Positions 19,243 through 28,236 of a stretch of DNA of 64,000 nt are shown here, in pieces. Position 1 is the first letter of the stretch. Each line of letters starts with the position of its first letter. The position numbers and the translations under genes were made by a program. This stretch comes from Elusimicrobiota bacterium (lineage in GTDB: Bacteria > Elusimicrobiota > Elusimicrobia > UBA1565 > UBA9628). The stretch covers positions 62,001-126,000 of the forward strand of contig JAPLKL010000007.1 of NCBI GenBank assembly GCA_026388095.1. Direction: 5' to 3'. The notes under the pieces are model-generated. The model did not search any database, was not told the origin of the DNA, and worked only from the letters and a program-made list of their open reading frames with translations.

Positions 19243-21012
19243 ATGCCAGCGGAGTCGAGCTCCGAAAGCATGTCCGCCGCCCCTTTGGAGCGGCGCGACC
19301 TTTGGATCGCGGCCGGGACCTTCGCCTCCCTCTTCCTCCTATATTGGTCCGGCCGCTGCCCCAGCTTCGGCGGCGCGGACAGCCCCCAGCACGTGCTCAG
19401 CGCCGTGACCTGGGGCGTGTCCTGGCCTCCCGGCTATCCTCTCTATGTGATGCTCGGCCACCTGGCCTCTTTGCTTCCCGGCTCCCCGGCCGGCAACGTC
19501 AGCGCCCTCTCCGGCGTCCTGCATGCTTTGGCCGCAGCCGTCTTCTTCCTGACTTTGCGGCGGCTTTCCATCGCTCCGCTGGCGGCTTTGTGCGCCACGG
19601 CCCTGCTGGCCCTCTCCCCCCTCTACTGGTATTACTCCGAGCTGGGGGAGGTCCGGGCCCTCAACGACCTGCTCGCCGTGGGCGCGGCCTACGGCGCCGT
19701 GGCCTGGGCCCAGTCCCGCCGCCCGGGCGCGCTCCTGGCTTTGGCCGCGACTCTGGGCCTGGGCATCAGCCACCATCCCACCTTCGTCTTCGTGCTCCCG
19801 GCCATCGCCTATTGGCTTTGGAGCCACGACGCCTTGCCGCGGGGCCGGTCCTGGGCTCTGCCCGCGGGCCTGCTCATCTTCTGCTGCGCCCTGCCTTACC
19901 TCGTCCTGGGGGTGAGGCTGAGCCTGGCGGCGCCGGCGTACAACCTCACCAGCGCCGCGGGCCTGCTGGACATGCCCGGCCTGTTCCTGCGCAAGGACCT
20001 CGGCGGCCCGCTGCGCGTGGTCGCGGGTCGGGGCTTCCTGGATCTCAGGAACTTCGATGTCCCGAGATTCTGGCAGCACCTGCACTGGTTCCTGCGTTCG
20101 GCCTACGGCGGGCTGGGGCTTCTCGGCCTGCCCCTGCTGGCCGTGGGGCTCGCCGTCTGCTGGCGCGAGCGCCGCCGAGAGCTGGTCTTCTGGGGCCTCT
20201 GGCTCGGCGTGGCGGCCCTGAGCTACATCGTCTTGGGCAGCCAGCAGCTCCATCTCCATAACCCGGAATTCGCCTACGCCATCGCCGCGCGCTTCCACCT
20301 GCTGCCGCTCATCGCGGCCTTCGGCTTCGTCGCGCTGGGCGCCAACTGGCTCGCCGACCGCTTAGGGCGGTGGCTGGGCTGGGCGCTCCTGGCGGCGGCG
20401 CTGGCGATCTCCCTGGTCTGGCATCCCGTCAGCCTGCGCCGCAACGACTTCATCATGGATTACGCGCGGGAGATGGTCCGCTCCAGCGGCCCGTCGGACA
20501 TGATCATCATGGACTCGGACGCCTCGGTCTTCGCGATGCTCTATCTGGACCTGGTCGAGCGCTCCGCGGGCGACCGGGTCGTCCTGGTCCCGTCGCTCTT
20601 CGGCTATTTCCCTTACCGGGGCTGGCTGGCCCGGCACCACCCCGGGCTGAAGATCCCGCCCGAGGAGCTCCTGGGGGACTGGACGCAGTGGACCCGGCTC
20701 AACGCCGGCCGCGGCCTCTACGCCGAAGCCGAGTCGTGGAACGACATGCGAAGTTGCTTGCCCAGCAGCGCGCCTTCGGGAGTGCTGATCCGGGGCTGGG
20801 AGCAGCCTCCCTCCGCCGAGGCCCTGCACGCGGGGATCCAGCTCCTGCTGGACTGGCGAGGGATATCTCACCGGAGCCTCTACCCCTTCAGCCCGGAGAC
20901 CGAGCTCGTCAACACCTACCGACTCATGCTGAAATGGGGCCTGGAGTCCCTGCCCGAGCCCAAAGACCCGGCGCTGTCCGAAGGGCTGGCCAAGCGCTTC
21001 AACGAGTCCTGA
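19243..21012 (+). CDS. DUF2723 / GT117-like polytopic membrane glycosyltransferase
   Basis: The 589-residue product has roughly ten or more membrane helices in its first 400 residues and a soluble C-terminal part. The first loop has D-S-P-Q-H-V and then P-G-Y-P-L-Y-V-M-L-G-H-L, typical of DUF2723 proteins. These are related to GT-C enzymes and eukaryotic TMTC O-mannosyltransferases. A lipid-linked sugar donor and a periplasmic acceptor are expected for the fold, but the substrate is unknown. A predicted leaderless start lies in the divergent region shared with PiT copy 2. The gene converges with the histidine kinase, ten bases away. Confidence 0.82.
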   Translation: MPAESSSESMSAAPLERRDLWIAAGTFASLFLLYWSGRCPSFGGADSPQHVLSAVTWGVSWPPGYPLYVMLGHLASLLPGSPAGNVSALSGVLHALAAAVFFLTLRRLSIAPLAALCATALLALSPLYWYYSELGEVRALNDLLAVGAAYGAVAWAQSRRPGALLALAATLGLGISHHPTFVFVLPAIAYWLWSHDALPRGRSWALPAGLLIFCCALPYLVLGVRLSLAAPAYNLTSAAGLLDMPGLFLRKDLGGPLRVVAGRGFLDLRNFDVPRFWQHLHWFLRSAYGGLGLLGLPLLAVGLAVCWRERRRELVFWGLWLGVAALSYIVLGSQQLHLHNPEFAYAIAARFHLLPLIAAFGFVALGANWLADRLGRWLGWALLAAALAISLVWHPVSLRRNDFIMDYAREMVRSSGPSDMIIMDSDASVFAMLYLDLVERSAGDRVVLVPSLFGYFPYRGWLARHHPGLKIPPEELLGDWTQWTRLNAGRGLYAEAESWNDMRSCLPSSAPSGVLIRGWEQPPSAEALHAGIQLLLDWRGISHRSLYPFSPETELVNTYRLMLKWGLESLPEPKDPALSEGLAKRFNES

Positions 21013-21031
21013 GCCCGCCGGCTAAGCGGGC
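21013..21031. terminator. short hairpin between convergent genes
   Basis: GCCCGC and GCGGGC can pair across a seven-base loop, right at the stop of the DUF2723 gene and over the stop of the kinase gene. No T-run follows on either strand, so termination is only possible. Confidence 0.3.
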
Positions 21032-21929
21032 AAGGAGACGCGGAAGGTCGAGCCCTCCCCCGGCCGGCTCTCCACGGCGACGCTGCCGCCGTGGGCTTCC
21101 ACGATGTGCTTGACGATGGCCAGGCCCAGGCCGGTGCCGCCCAGCTCCCGGGAGCGGGCCTTGTCCACGCGGTAGAAGCGCTCGAAGATGCGGGGCAGGT
21201 CCTCGGCCGGGATGCCGATGCCCGTGTCCTGGACCGCCACGGTCACGCGGCCTTCGGCGCAGGCGGCGCTGACGCGCACCAGGCCCTTCTCCGGGGTGAA
21301 CTTGATGGCGTTGTCGAGCAGGTTGGTGAGCACCTGCTTGAGCTGGCCGCGGTCTCCGCGCACCGGCGGGACGTCCCGGAAGGGCTCCAGGCGCAGGCCG
21401 AGCTCCTTGCGCCCGGCCAGGGGCTTCAAAGTGGCCGTGACCTCGGCGGCCAGGCGCATGAGGTCCACGGACTCCGCCGCCGGCGGCCGCGCCCCGGAGT
21501 CCAGGGCCGAGAGGGTGAGCAGGTCGTCGACCAGCCGCGTCATGCGGTCGGCGTTGCGCTCGATCTCCTCGAGGAACTCCATGCGGTGGTCCGGATCCTC
21601 CGCGGCTCCGCCGCGCAAGGTCTCGGCGAAGGCCTTGATGGCGGCCAGGGGCGTGCGCAGCTCGTGCGAGACGTTGGCGGTAAAATCCTTGCGCACGGTC
21701 TCGGAGCGGCGCAGGGCGGCGAGGTCCTTCTGGACCTTCTCCGCGAGCTGGTCCAGGCTGCGGCCGAGCCGTCCGATTTCGTCGTCGCGCAGCGGGCCGA
21801 CGCGGGCGCTCCAGTCGCCCGCGGCTAGGCGCTCGGCGGCCTGCGTGATGCGCGAGACGGCGCGGTTCTGCATATGCACCAGGAGCCAAGCGCAGGCCAG
21901 CACTGCCAGCGCCGCGATGAGGACGGTCA

Positions 21930-21930
<1 letters not shown>
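21022..21930 (-). CDS. PhoR-like sensor histidine kinase
   Basis: The 302-residue kinase has one N-terminal membrane helix and a HAMP-like linker (about 30-80). HisKA follows with [10 protein letters not shown] (H89), then HATPase_c with [11 protein letters not shown] (N box), D-T-G-I-G-I-P (G1) and [11 protein letters not shown] (G2). There is no periplasmic sensor domain, as in the compact PhoR type that senses through the Pst/PhoU complex. The GTG start shares one base with the stop of the response regulator gene. Proximity to two PiT genes suggests phosphate sensing, which is inferred. Confidence 0.9.
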
Positions 21931-22610
<680 letters not shown>

Positions 22611-22671
22611 GACCTTGCCTATAACTTGCCATACTGGCGCGGTCTTGTCAATCCAGGGCCTAGCGCCGCCA

Positions 22672-22680
22672 TGCTAGAAT
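22672..22680 (+). promoter_or_regulatory. extended -10 promoter of the histidine phosphatase gene (leaderless)
   Basis: TGC plus TAGAAT ends six bases before ATG 22687. The same geometry occurs at 19228-19236. Confidence 0.5.
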
Positions 22681-22686
22681 AGCTCC

Positions 22687-23247
22687 ATGCGATCCCCAAC
22701 TCTCCTTTTAGTCATCCTGCTCCTATGGGCGCAGGCCGCCTTCGCCGTCCCGGCGCGCGTCATCGTCATCCGCCACGGCGAGAAGCCCGACCAGGGGCCC
22801 GAGCTCAACGAGCGCGGCTGGCAGCGCGCGCGGGGCCTCGTCCTGTTCTTCAAGGAGGACCCCGCTGTCAGCAGTCTCGGCGCGCCCGCCGCCCTGTATG
22901 CCATGGCTCCCAAGGGCGAGGATGGCTCGGTTCGCGCCATACAGACCCTCACTCCTCTGGCCCAGAGCCTGCGACTGCCCATCCATAAGGACTTCAAGAA
23001 GACGGAGGTGGCGGCGCTCGCCTCCGAGATCATGGTCGAACCTTCCTATGCGACCAGGACCGTCATCATCTGCTGGGAGCACGCCTGGATCCCGGAGATC
23101 CTTAAGGCTTTCGGCTGGAAGGACGGCCCGGACCAGTGGCCCGGCGGGGACGTCTACGACCGCGCCTGGGTGCTCGATTTCACGGGCGGCAAGCCCGGTG
23201 CCTTCAAAGACGTCCCCGAGCATCTCCTTCCCGGCGACAGCGATTAG
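22687..23247 (+). CDS. secreted histidine phosphatase superfamily protein
   Basis: The 186-residue product has a signal peptide (cut near A-F-A) and then V-I-V-I-R-H-G-E-K, the branch 1 histidine phosphatase motif with nucleophile H30. A second catalytic His sits in I-I-C-W-E-H-A (about 121). The fold covers phosphoglycerate mutases and broad phosphatases; an exported form would release phosphate from organic esters. It lies next to PhoBR-like genes, which supports a phosphate-scavenging role by inference. A strong terminator follows. Confidence 0.85.
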   Translation: MRSPTLLLVILLLWAQAAFAVPARVIVIRHGEKPDQGPELNERGWQRARGLVLFFKEDPAVSSLGAPAALYAMAPKGEDGSVRAIQTLTPLAQSLRLPIHKDFKKTEVAALASEIMVEPSYATRTVIICWEHAWIPEILKAFGWKDGPDQWPGGDVYDRAWVLDFTGGKPGAFKDVPEHLLPGDSD

Positions 23248-23265
23248 TAGCCCCTAAAAACGGAA

Positions 23266-23301
23266 CCGCCCAGACAGCCAAGGCTGTCTGGGCGGCTTTT
23301 G
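23266..23301 (+). terminator. strong rho-independent terminator
   Basis: A 14-base perfect stem (CCGCCCAGACAGCC and its complement) with a two-base AA centre is followed by CTTTTG. It starts 18 bases after the phosphatase stop. In the opposite direction it could also end the minus-strand transcript of the Cys-repeat gene. Confidence 0.85.
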
Positions 23302-23469
23302 CTGCCCGCGTTGAGGCCTATGCGGGCTTGGTCCGGCGCTGGCGCGGCCGCCTTTCGGCGTCCGCTGCCTGGCCGCTATTCGGGGGATTGGGATTCCAGT
23401 CCGAGCGGCGCAGGCTACGCCAAACCATATACGACATCCACAGGTCGAGCATACTCTTGCACCTCCTGT

Positions 23470-23485
23470 CCGCGGCATGCCGCGG
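23470..23485. repeat. perfect 16-bp palindrome
   Basis: CCGCGGCATGCCGCGG is its own complement. It lies in the gene-free stretch between the terminator and the stop of the Cys-repeat gene, about 75 bases beyond that stop. It may be an operator or part of a transcript end; nothing else is recognised in 23302-23558. Confidence 0.6.
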
Positions 23486-23558
23486 AAATCGTTGTTTGTG
23501 GAGAAGGAGCCTCTCCGGGCTGCCGGAGGGATGTCTCCAGGGAGAGCCGTTTACCGGC

Positions 23559-23882
23559 TCAGGCGCACTTGTTGGGCCAGACGCAGGTCTGGAAATCGCC
23601 CGCCAACTCCGCTGCCTTGCACTTGTTGGGAGTCCCGCAGGGCTGGAAGGTGGCGACGGCTTCCGGCTGGCTGGCGCAGGAGTTGGGCCAGACGCAGGGC
23701 TCGACCTGTTCGATCTGCGCGGTCTGCTGCGAGGCGCAGGTGTTGGGCCAGACGCAGGGCTGGACTTGGGCGACGACCTGCGAGGCGCAGGTGTTGGGCC
23801 ACACGCACGGCTGGACGGAAGCCATGGGGGCGGAAATTGGGTTGACGGGGCTCAGGGCCAGCATCAGTATCAGTTCGGTCAT
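23559..23882 (-). CDS. small secreted protein with five C-x2-P-N-x-C repeats
   Basis: The 107-residue product starts with a short hydrophobic leader (about 1-21). It then carries five Cys pairs: C26/C32, C43/C49, C63/C69, C82/C88 and C100/C106. Four units read C-V-W-P-N-x-C and one reads C-G-T-P-N-K-C, joined by Gln/Ala-rich linkers of 10-13 residues. GGAG is seven bases before ATG 23882, which fixes this start; the frame continues upstream to 23990 without a ribosome binding site. I do not recognise the family. Possible roles are a metal-binding or disulphide-rich envelope protein, or a precursor peptide, but no modifying enzyme gene adjoins it. The repeats are visible at DNA level too, implying recent unit duplication. 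Confidence 0.75.
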   Translation of the reverse strand: MTELILMLALSPVNPISAPMASVQPCVWPNTCASQVVAQVQPCVWPNTCASQQTAQIEQVEPCVWPNSCASQPEAVATFQPCGTPNKCKAAELAGDFQTCVWPNKCA

Positions 23883-23950
23883 TTGAGTTCTCCTGTCTCT
23901 GCGGCACAGACATTGTACCGCGGCCGGGTCCCGGCTCCCTATGAGTCCGG

Positions 23951-23967
23951 TCAAGGCCGGGCCTTGA
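23951..23967. promoter_or_regulatory. 8-bp inverted repeat between divergent genes
   Basis: TCAAGGCC and GGCCTTGA flank a single G. It lies in the 209-base region dividing the Cys-repeat gene from the aminotransferase gene. A second inverted repeat, GGGGAA/TTCCCC, is at 24011-24027. Both could be operator sites. Confidence 0.4.
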
Positions 23968-24043
23968 TTATCATCATTGAGCCCGGTCATTGACCGCGGT
24001 CAACTCCTCCGGGGAATCGTCTTCCCCAGGCGCAAAAGGGATG

Positions 24044-24049
24044 TATAAT
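24044..24049 (+). promoter_or_regulatory. -10 box of the aminotransferase gene
   Basis: TATAAT lies 42 bases before ATG 24092. The GGGGAA/TTCCCC inverted repeat at 24011-24027 overlaps the expected -35 position. Confidence 0.45.
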
Positions 24050-24091
24050 ATCGTTCACCGCGCGCCGGCCCGCGCCGCCAAGGAGAGAACC

Positions 24092-25333
24092 ATGATCGAC
24101 CTCGTCAAGAACCTCGCCACGGTCAACCGCCGCACCAAGGCTTCCGTCATCCGGGAGCTGCTAAAGCTCACCAACAAGCCGGAGATCATCTCCTTCGCTG
24201 GCGGCCTGCCCTCGCCCCAGACCTTCCCCTCCGAGGCCCTGGCCGAGATGGCGCATCGCATCATCAAGGAGAACTCGAAGACCGCCTTGCAGTACGGGCC
24301 GACCGAGGGCCTGCCCGAGCTCAAGGCCCAGATCGTCAAGCTTTTGCGCGAGGAGGAAGGCATCAACACCTCGCCGAACAACATCTTGATCACCACGGCC
24401 TCCCAGCAGGCGCTCGACATCGTGGGCCGGACCTTCATAGACCCCTCCGACCCCATCCTGGTGGAGCTGCCCAGCTACATCGGCGGCCTGCAGGTCTTCA
24501 ACTCCTACGGGGCCAAGCTCATGGGCGTCAGGGCCGATGACAACGGCATGCTCATCGACGACCTCGAAGCCAAGCTCGCCAAACTGCGCCAGGAGGAGGA
24601 GCACTACAAGTTCGTCTACATCGTGCCCGACTTCCAGAACCCCAGCGGCGTGACCTTGACCCAGGAGCGCCGCCATGAGCTCATCAAGCTCTCCGAGCGC
24701 TACAACGTCCTGCTCATCGAGGATTCCCCCTACCGCGAGGTGCGCTTCGAGGGCGAGGCCCCGGACATGCTCTACAAGCTCGACACGACCCACAACGTGA
24801 TCTCGCTGTTCACCTTCTCCAAGACCTTGGCCCCGGGGCTGCGCCTGGGCTTCATCCTGGCCGACGAGCGCATCATCCATAAGATGGGCATCCTGAAGCA
24901 GTCCCTGGACCTGTGCACTTCGTCCTTGAACCAGCTCCTGGCCGCGGAGTTCCTCAAGTCCGGGGTCGCGCGCGAGCATATCGCCTCAGTCAAGGCGCTC
25001 TACCGGGCCCGCAAGGACGCCATGCTCCAGGCCTTGGAGCGCTACATGCCCGAGGGCGTCACCTGGACCAAGCCGGAAGGCGGCCTGTTCCTGTGGGTGC
25101 GCCTGCCCGAGCACATGAACGCCGACGAGCTCTTCTCCGAGGCCATCAAGGAGAACGTGGCCTACGTCATCGGCTCCGCCTTCCACTGCGACGGCGGCGG
25201 CCAGAACACCATGCGCCTGAACTTCTCCTATCCCACGGAGGAGCAGATCGACGAGGGCATGAAGAGGCTGGCCAAGGTGGTCAAGGCCAACCTGCGGCCG
25301 CGGCACAAGCACCGCTCCAGGATCTCGGCCTGA
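24092..25333 (+). CDS. PLP-dependent aminotransferase (class I/II, 2-aminoadipate type)
   Basis: The 413-residue product is a fold-type I aminotransferase of the LysN/MocR-catalytic group. It has I-S-F-A-G-G-L-P-S-P near the N-terminus, Y-G-P-T-E-G-L-P-E-L, and V-P-D-F-Q-N-P-S-G-V-T. The PLP-binding Lys is in F-T-F-S-K-T-L-A-P-G-L-R (K244), followed by G-G-L-F-L-W-V-R-L-P. These enzymes use 2-oxoglutarate with 2-aminoadipate, aromatic or branched-chain amino acids; the exact donor cannot be read from sequence. AAGGAG precedes ATG 24092 and decides the start, although the frame opens at 23990. It is a single-gene unit. Confidence 0.9.
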   Translation: MIDLVKNLATVNRRTKASVIRELLKLTNKPEIISFAGGLPSPQTFPSEALAEMAHRIIKENSKTALQYGPTEGLPELKAQIVKLLREEEGINTSPNNILITTASQQALDIVGRTFIDPSDPILVELPSYIGGLQVFNSYGAKLMGVRADDNGMLIDDLEAKLAKLRQEEEHYKFVYIVPDFQNPSGVTLTQERRHELIKLSERYNVLLIEDSPYREVRFEGEAPDMLYKLDTTHNVISLFTFSKTLAPGLRLGFILADERIIHKMGILKQSLDLCTSSLNQLLAAEFLKSGVAREHIASVKALYRARKDAMLQALERYMPEGVTWTKPEGGLFLWVRLPEHMNADELFSEAIKENVAYVIGSAFHCDGGGQNTMRLNFSYPTEEQIDEGMKRLAKVVKANLRPRHKHRSRISA

Positions 25334-25349
25334 GGCTTCGCCGTTGCGA

Positions 25350-25398
25350 GCGCCTCACCGAAGGTGAGGCGCAACGCCCGGCCCCCCGCGGGGGCCGG
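25350..25398. terminator. two consecutive GC-rich hairpins between convergent genes
   Basis: A 10-bp stem with a GAA loop (25350-25372) is followed by a 9-bp stem with a CGC loop (25378-25398). They lie between the stops of the aminotransferase and gpsA genes. Neither has a T-run, so they may be rho-assisted or RNA-stabilising ends rather than classic terminators. Confidence 0.45.
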
Positions 25399-25412
25399 CG
25401 TGCCGTTGGGGG

Positions 25413-26426
25413 CTAGCTCGTGATGCCCCGGAACTCCTCCTTGAAGTCCCGGTTCATGAGGGTCTTGAGCGCCTGGGGCAAGGGGCGGCCGTGGTGCAGG
25501 ACCTCATAGACCTGCTCGGTGATCGGCATCTCCACCCCCTTCTGAAGCGCCAAGGCGTGCGCCGCGGCCGCGGTGTGGAACCCCTCCGCGACCGAGCGGT
25601 GCTGGGCCACGTACGCCTTCGGGTCCGCCCCCTGCGCCACGCTCTGGCCCAGCGCCCGGTTGCGGGAGAGCTCGCCCGTGCACGTCAAGACCAGGTCTCC
25701 CACCCCGGATAGCCCCAGGAAGGTCAGCGGCTGCGCGCCCAGGGCGATGCCCAACCGGGTCATCTCGGCCAGGCCCCGCGTGATGAGCGCCGCGCGGGCG
25801 TTGGTCCCCAGGCTCAGCCCGTCGCAGGCGCCGGCCGCTATGGCGATGACGTTCTTGAGCGCCCCACCGACCTGCACGCCCACCACGTCGTCGCTGGCGT
25901 AGACGCGGAAGGCGGGCGCGTGCAGGGCCTCCTGCACCGCGAGCGCGGCGGCCGCGTCCCGCGACGCCGCGACCACGTTGGTCGGCAGGCCGAGGGCCAC
26001 CTCGCGCGCGAAGCTCGGCCCCGAGAGGAAGGCCAGGCGCCGCGCGCCGACCTCGGGCAGAGTCTCGCCGAGCACGGTCGAGAGCAGCTCCAGCGAGGAC
26101 TCCTCGATGCCCTTGGCGGCTACGACGACGACCGCGGCGGCCCCGATGTGAGCCGCGGCCTGCCGGGAGAGCTCGCGCAGATGCTGGGCGGGCGCTGCGA
26201 AGAGCACCAGGTCCGCGCCGCGCACGGCCGCGCCCAGGTCGCCGCAGGCGCGCACGGAGTCCGGGAGCTTCACGCCGGGCAGGAAGACGGCGTTCTCATG
26301 GCGCGCGGCGATGGAGTCCGCGACTTCGGGCTCGAACGCCCAGAGCCGCACCGAGTGGCCCAGGCGCGCCGCGTGGCTGGCCAGGGCCGTGCCCCAGGCG
26401 CCCGCCCCGACGACCGCTGCCTTCAA
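25413..26426 (-). CDS. gpsA: NAD(P)-dependent glycerol-3-phosphate dehydrogenase
   Basis: GpsA reduces dihydroxyacetone phosphate to sn-glycerol-3-phosphate for phospholipid synthesis. The 337-residue product has the Rossmann motif V-G-A-G-A-W-G-T-A-L (about 6-15) and K-G-I-E near 110. It also has L-S-G-P-S-F-A-R-E-V and G-G-A-L-K-N-V-I-A-I-A-A-G with the catalytic Lys. The TTG start overlaps the TGA of the upstream Crp/Fnr gene (TTGA), so translation is coupled. The frame continues far upstream, but that part is the shadow of the regulator gene. Length and motifs match the family. Confidence 0.94.
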   Translation of the reverse strand: MKAAVVGAGAWGTALASHAARLGHSVRLWAFEPEVADSIAARHENAVFLPGVKLPDSVRACGDLGAAVRGADLVLFAAPAQHLRELSRQAAAHIGAAAVVVVAAKGIEESSLELLSTVLGETLPEVGARRLAFLSGPSFAREVALGLPTNVVAASRDAAAALAVQEALHAPAFRVYASDDVVGVQVGGALKNVIAIAAGACDGLSLGTNARAALITRGLAEMTRLGIALGAQPLTFLGLSGVGDLVLTCTGELSRNRALGQSVAQGADPKAYVAQHRSVAEGFHTAAAAHALALQKGVEMPITEQVYEVLHHGRPLPQALKTLMNRDFKEEFRGITS

Positions 26427-27127
26427 CTGGTCAGGCCCGCCAGGACGCGCAGCTGACCTTCGTTGAGCAGGATCAGGTCCTTTTCTTTCTTCCGCACGAG
26501 CTCCCGCTGCTCGAAGTCCTTGAGCAGGCGCACCGTGGTCTCGATGGAGAGCCCCGCCATCTCGGCGAGGTCGCGGCGCTTCAAGCCCGCCACCACCGGA
26601 TGCGTCTTGCCGTCCTTCTTCATGCGGCAGAGCACGTCCGCCAGCCGGCTGCGCGCCGGCTTGAAGGCCACGTCGCGCGTCTTGTTGTCGGCCATGCTCA
26701 CGTCGTGCGCCAGGGCCTTGAGCAGGGCCAAAGAGGCGTTGGGGTACTTCGTGAGGAAGCCCGTGAAGGACAGGGCGTCGACCAAGGAGACCACGGAGGT
26801 CTCCATGGCCTCGCCGCTGGCATCGTAGGAGCCGCCATGCAGGAGGGTGATGTGGCCGAGCAAGTCGCCCGGATGCTCGATGCGCGTGATGAGCTGCTGG
26901 CCGCTGCGGCTGGACTTGTAGACCTTGACCTTGCCCGTGCAGACCACGAAGACGCCCATGGGCACGGAGCCCTCGTGGAAGATGACCTCCCCGGCCTTGA
27001 AGGGATTGGCCACGCGCATCTCGCGCCAAGCCTTCTTGGATTCCTTGGTGCCGAGGAGCTCGTAGAGGCAGTTCTTGCGGAACTGGCACCAGTCGCAGTT
27101 CGGCGCTTCTCTTTGGGAAAATGCCAT
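26423..27127 (-). CDS. Crp/Fnr-family regulator with FNR-like N-terminal cysteines
   Basis: The 234-residue product has a cyclic nucleotide-binding-type sensor domain (about 25-145) and a C-terminal winged helix, with R-R-D-L-A-E-M-A-G-L-S-I-E-T-T-V-R-L-L as recognition region. Near its start it carries C11-x2-C14-x5-C20, the same spacing as the three N-terminal [4Fe-4S] ligands of E. coli FNR (C20, C23, C29). The fourth FNR ligand position is occupied by Ser. C63 and C167 are the only other cysteines. Oxygen or redox sensing is therefore plausible, not certain. ATG 27127 is preferred over an upstream TTG. It is co-transcribed with gpsA. Confidence 0.88.
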   Translation of the reverse strand: MAFSQREAPNCDWCQFRKNCLYELLGTKESKKAWREMRVANPFKAGEVIFHEGSVPMGVFVVCTGKVKVYKSSRSGQQLITRIEHPGDLLGHITLLHGGSYDASGEAMETSVVSLVDALSFTGFLTKYPNASLALLKALAHDVSMADNKTRDVAFKPARSRLADVLCRMKKDGKTHPVVAGLKRRDLAEMAGLSIETTVRLLKDFEQRELVRKKEKDLILLNEGQLRVLAGLTS

Positions 27128-27203
27128 TAAAGTGAGCTTTTCATGGAATGAATAGAGATATGATGATACCAATTTTGATTGGGCATATCCAGGGAGGCCG
27201 CTT

Positions 27204-28217
27204 TTACGGCTGGGGCGGGATGATGTCTAAAGTCTCGCCGCCGTCCGGATCTGGTGTTATGCTGAAAATACCTGCATAATCCTTTGCCGTGTCAGCTCCG
27301 GCCACTTCCTGGCATGCGGAACCGGACATCTTGGAGGCATTCCTTGCGGTCAAAAGGGACACTTGCGACCAGGCCGCGCCTCGGACCGTGGTTCTGGTAG
27401 GCTGTACGTCCATGCCTTCGTTGCCGCGCCTGGCGCCATCCACGATGCGGAACTGGTCGATGGAGGCTACCCGCTTGAACGAGCGGCTCTGGCCTGCGGC
27501 GAAGCCGTCCTGCTGGAACACGGCGGTGAAGTGCCGGCCGGCCCCGCCGGCGGTCCTGATATCGAGGCGCATGGTCCCGTCGTCCCTGACCCGCAGGGCC
27601 ATGACCAATGACTCGCCGGGATAGAAGTAGTAGGGGTCGTCGGCCGGCGGGTTGTGCCACTGATTGCCGTGGTTCAAGGTGGTGCGCCAGTAGGGTCGGA
27701 AGGCGAAATTGGGCCGGATCCGCCTGCCGTTGAGCTCCGCGACGATGAAGCGGTGCTTGGGGTCGCGGCCGTCCGAGCCCGAAGGCAGGTCCGTGAAGGT
27801 CGGGCGGCCCTGCTCGTCGTAGACCCGGTCCCAGGTCAAGCCCGCGTCCACCTCCTTGGCCGAAGTGTGGGCCCCCACGTAGACGCTGGGCCGGTCCAGC
27901 GGGCCTTCCCAATAAGCCGGCTGGCCAGGGGCGGGTGTGAAGGATCGGGTCGGGTCGAATCCGACGCTCGGCAGGACGACCTGGGCCCGGATGCCGGTGT
28001 AGCGCGCCGATCCGGCGCTCTCCACCTTGCGGAAATAGGCGCCCCGGACATGGGCGTCCACCCGCATAGGAGCGGCGCAGACGATGCCCGCCGGCGCGGC
28101 GGGCGCGATCCGGGAGCGCAACTGCTGGAAGCCATCGTGGATCCGGCGCAGGGCGTCGGGTTCGGCCGCGGCGGGACCGGCGAACAGGAAGGGCAGGACC
28201 CAGAGAGCTCGGCGCAT
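27204..28217 (-). CDS. secreted protein of unknown function
   Basis: The 337-residue product starts with a clear signal peptide (cut near A-A-A-E) and has no other membrane segment. The mature part is rich in beta-type sequence with many aromatic residues, including a Y-W-R-T-T-L-N-H-G-N-Q-W-H block and P-Y-Y-F-Y-P-G-E-S. Two cysteines are spaced widely (about 47 and 304). I do not recognise a family. It follows the TPR gene on the same strand by 19 bases, so the two may form an operon and act together in the periplasm. GGGGGAG precedes the ATG. Confidence 0.7.
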   Translation of the reverse strand: MRRALWVLPFLFAGPAAAEPDALRRIHDGFQQLRSRIAPAAPAGIVCAAPMRVDAHVRGAYFRKVESAGSARYTGIRAQVVLPSVGFDPTRSFTPAPGQPAYWEGPLDRPSVYVGAHTSAKEVDAGLTWDRVYDEQGRPTFTDLPSGSDGRDPKHRFIVAELNGRRIRPNFAFRPYWRTTLNHGNQWHNPPADDPYYFYPGESLVMALRVRDDGTMRLDIRTAGGAGRHFTAVFQQDGFAAGQSRSFKRVASIDQFRIVDGARRGNEGMDVQPTRTTVRGAAWSQVSLLTARNASKMSGSACQEVAGADTAKDYAGIFSITPDPDGGETLDIIPPQP

Positions 28218-28236
28218 ATCCGGTGTCTCCCCCCGC

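Noticed and set aside
23560-23830. Regular DNA repeats that could look like a CRISPR array
   Set aside because: The units are imperfect, spaced 51-60 bases and stay in one reading frame with a conserved C-V-W-P-N motif, so they are coding repeats. No cas gene is nearby.
25350-25398. Classic rho-independent terminator after the aminotransferase gene
   Set aside because: The hairpins are strong but no T-run follows on either strand, so they are listed only as possible transcript ends.
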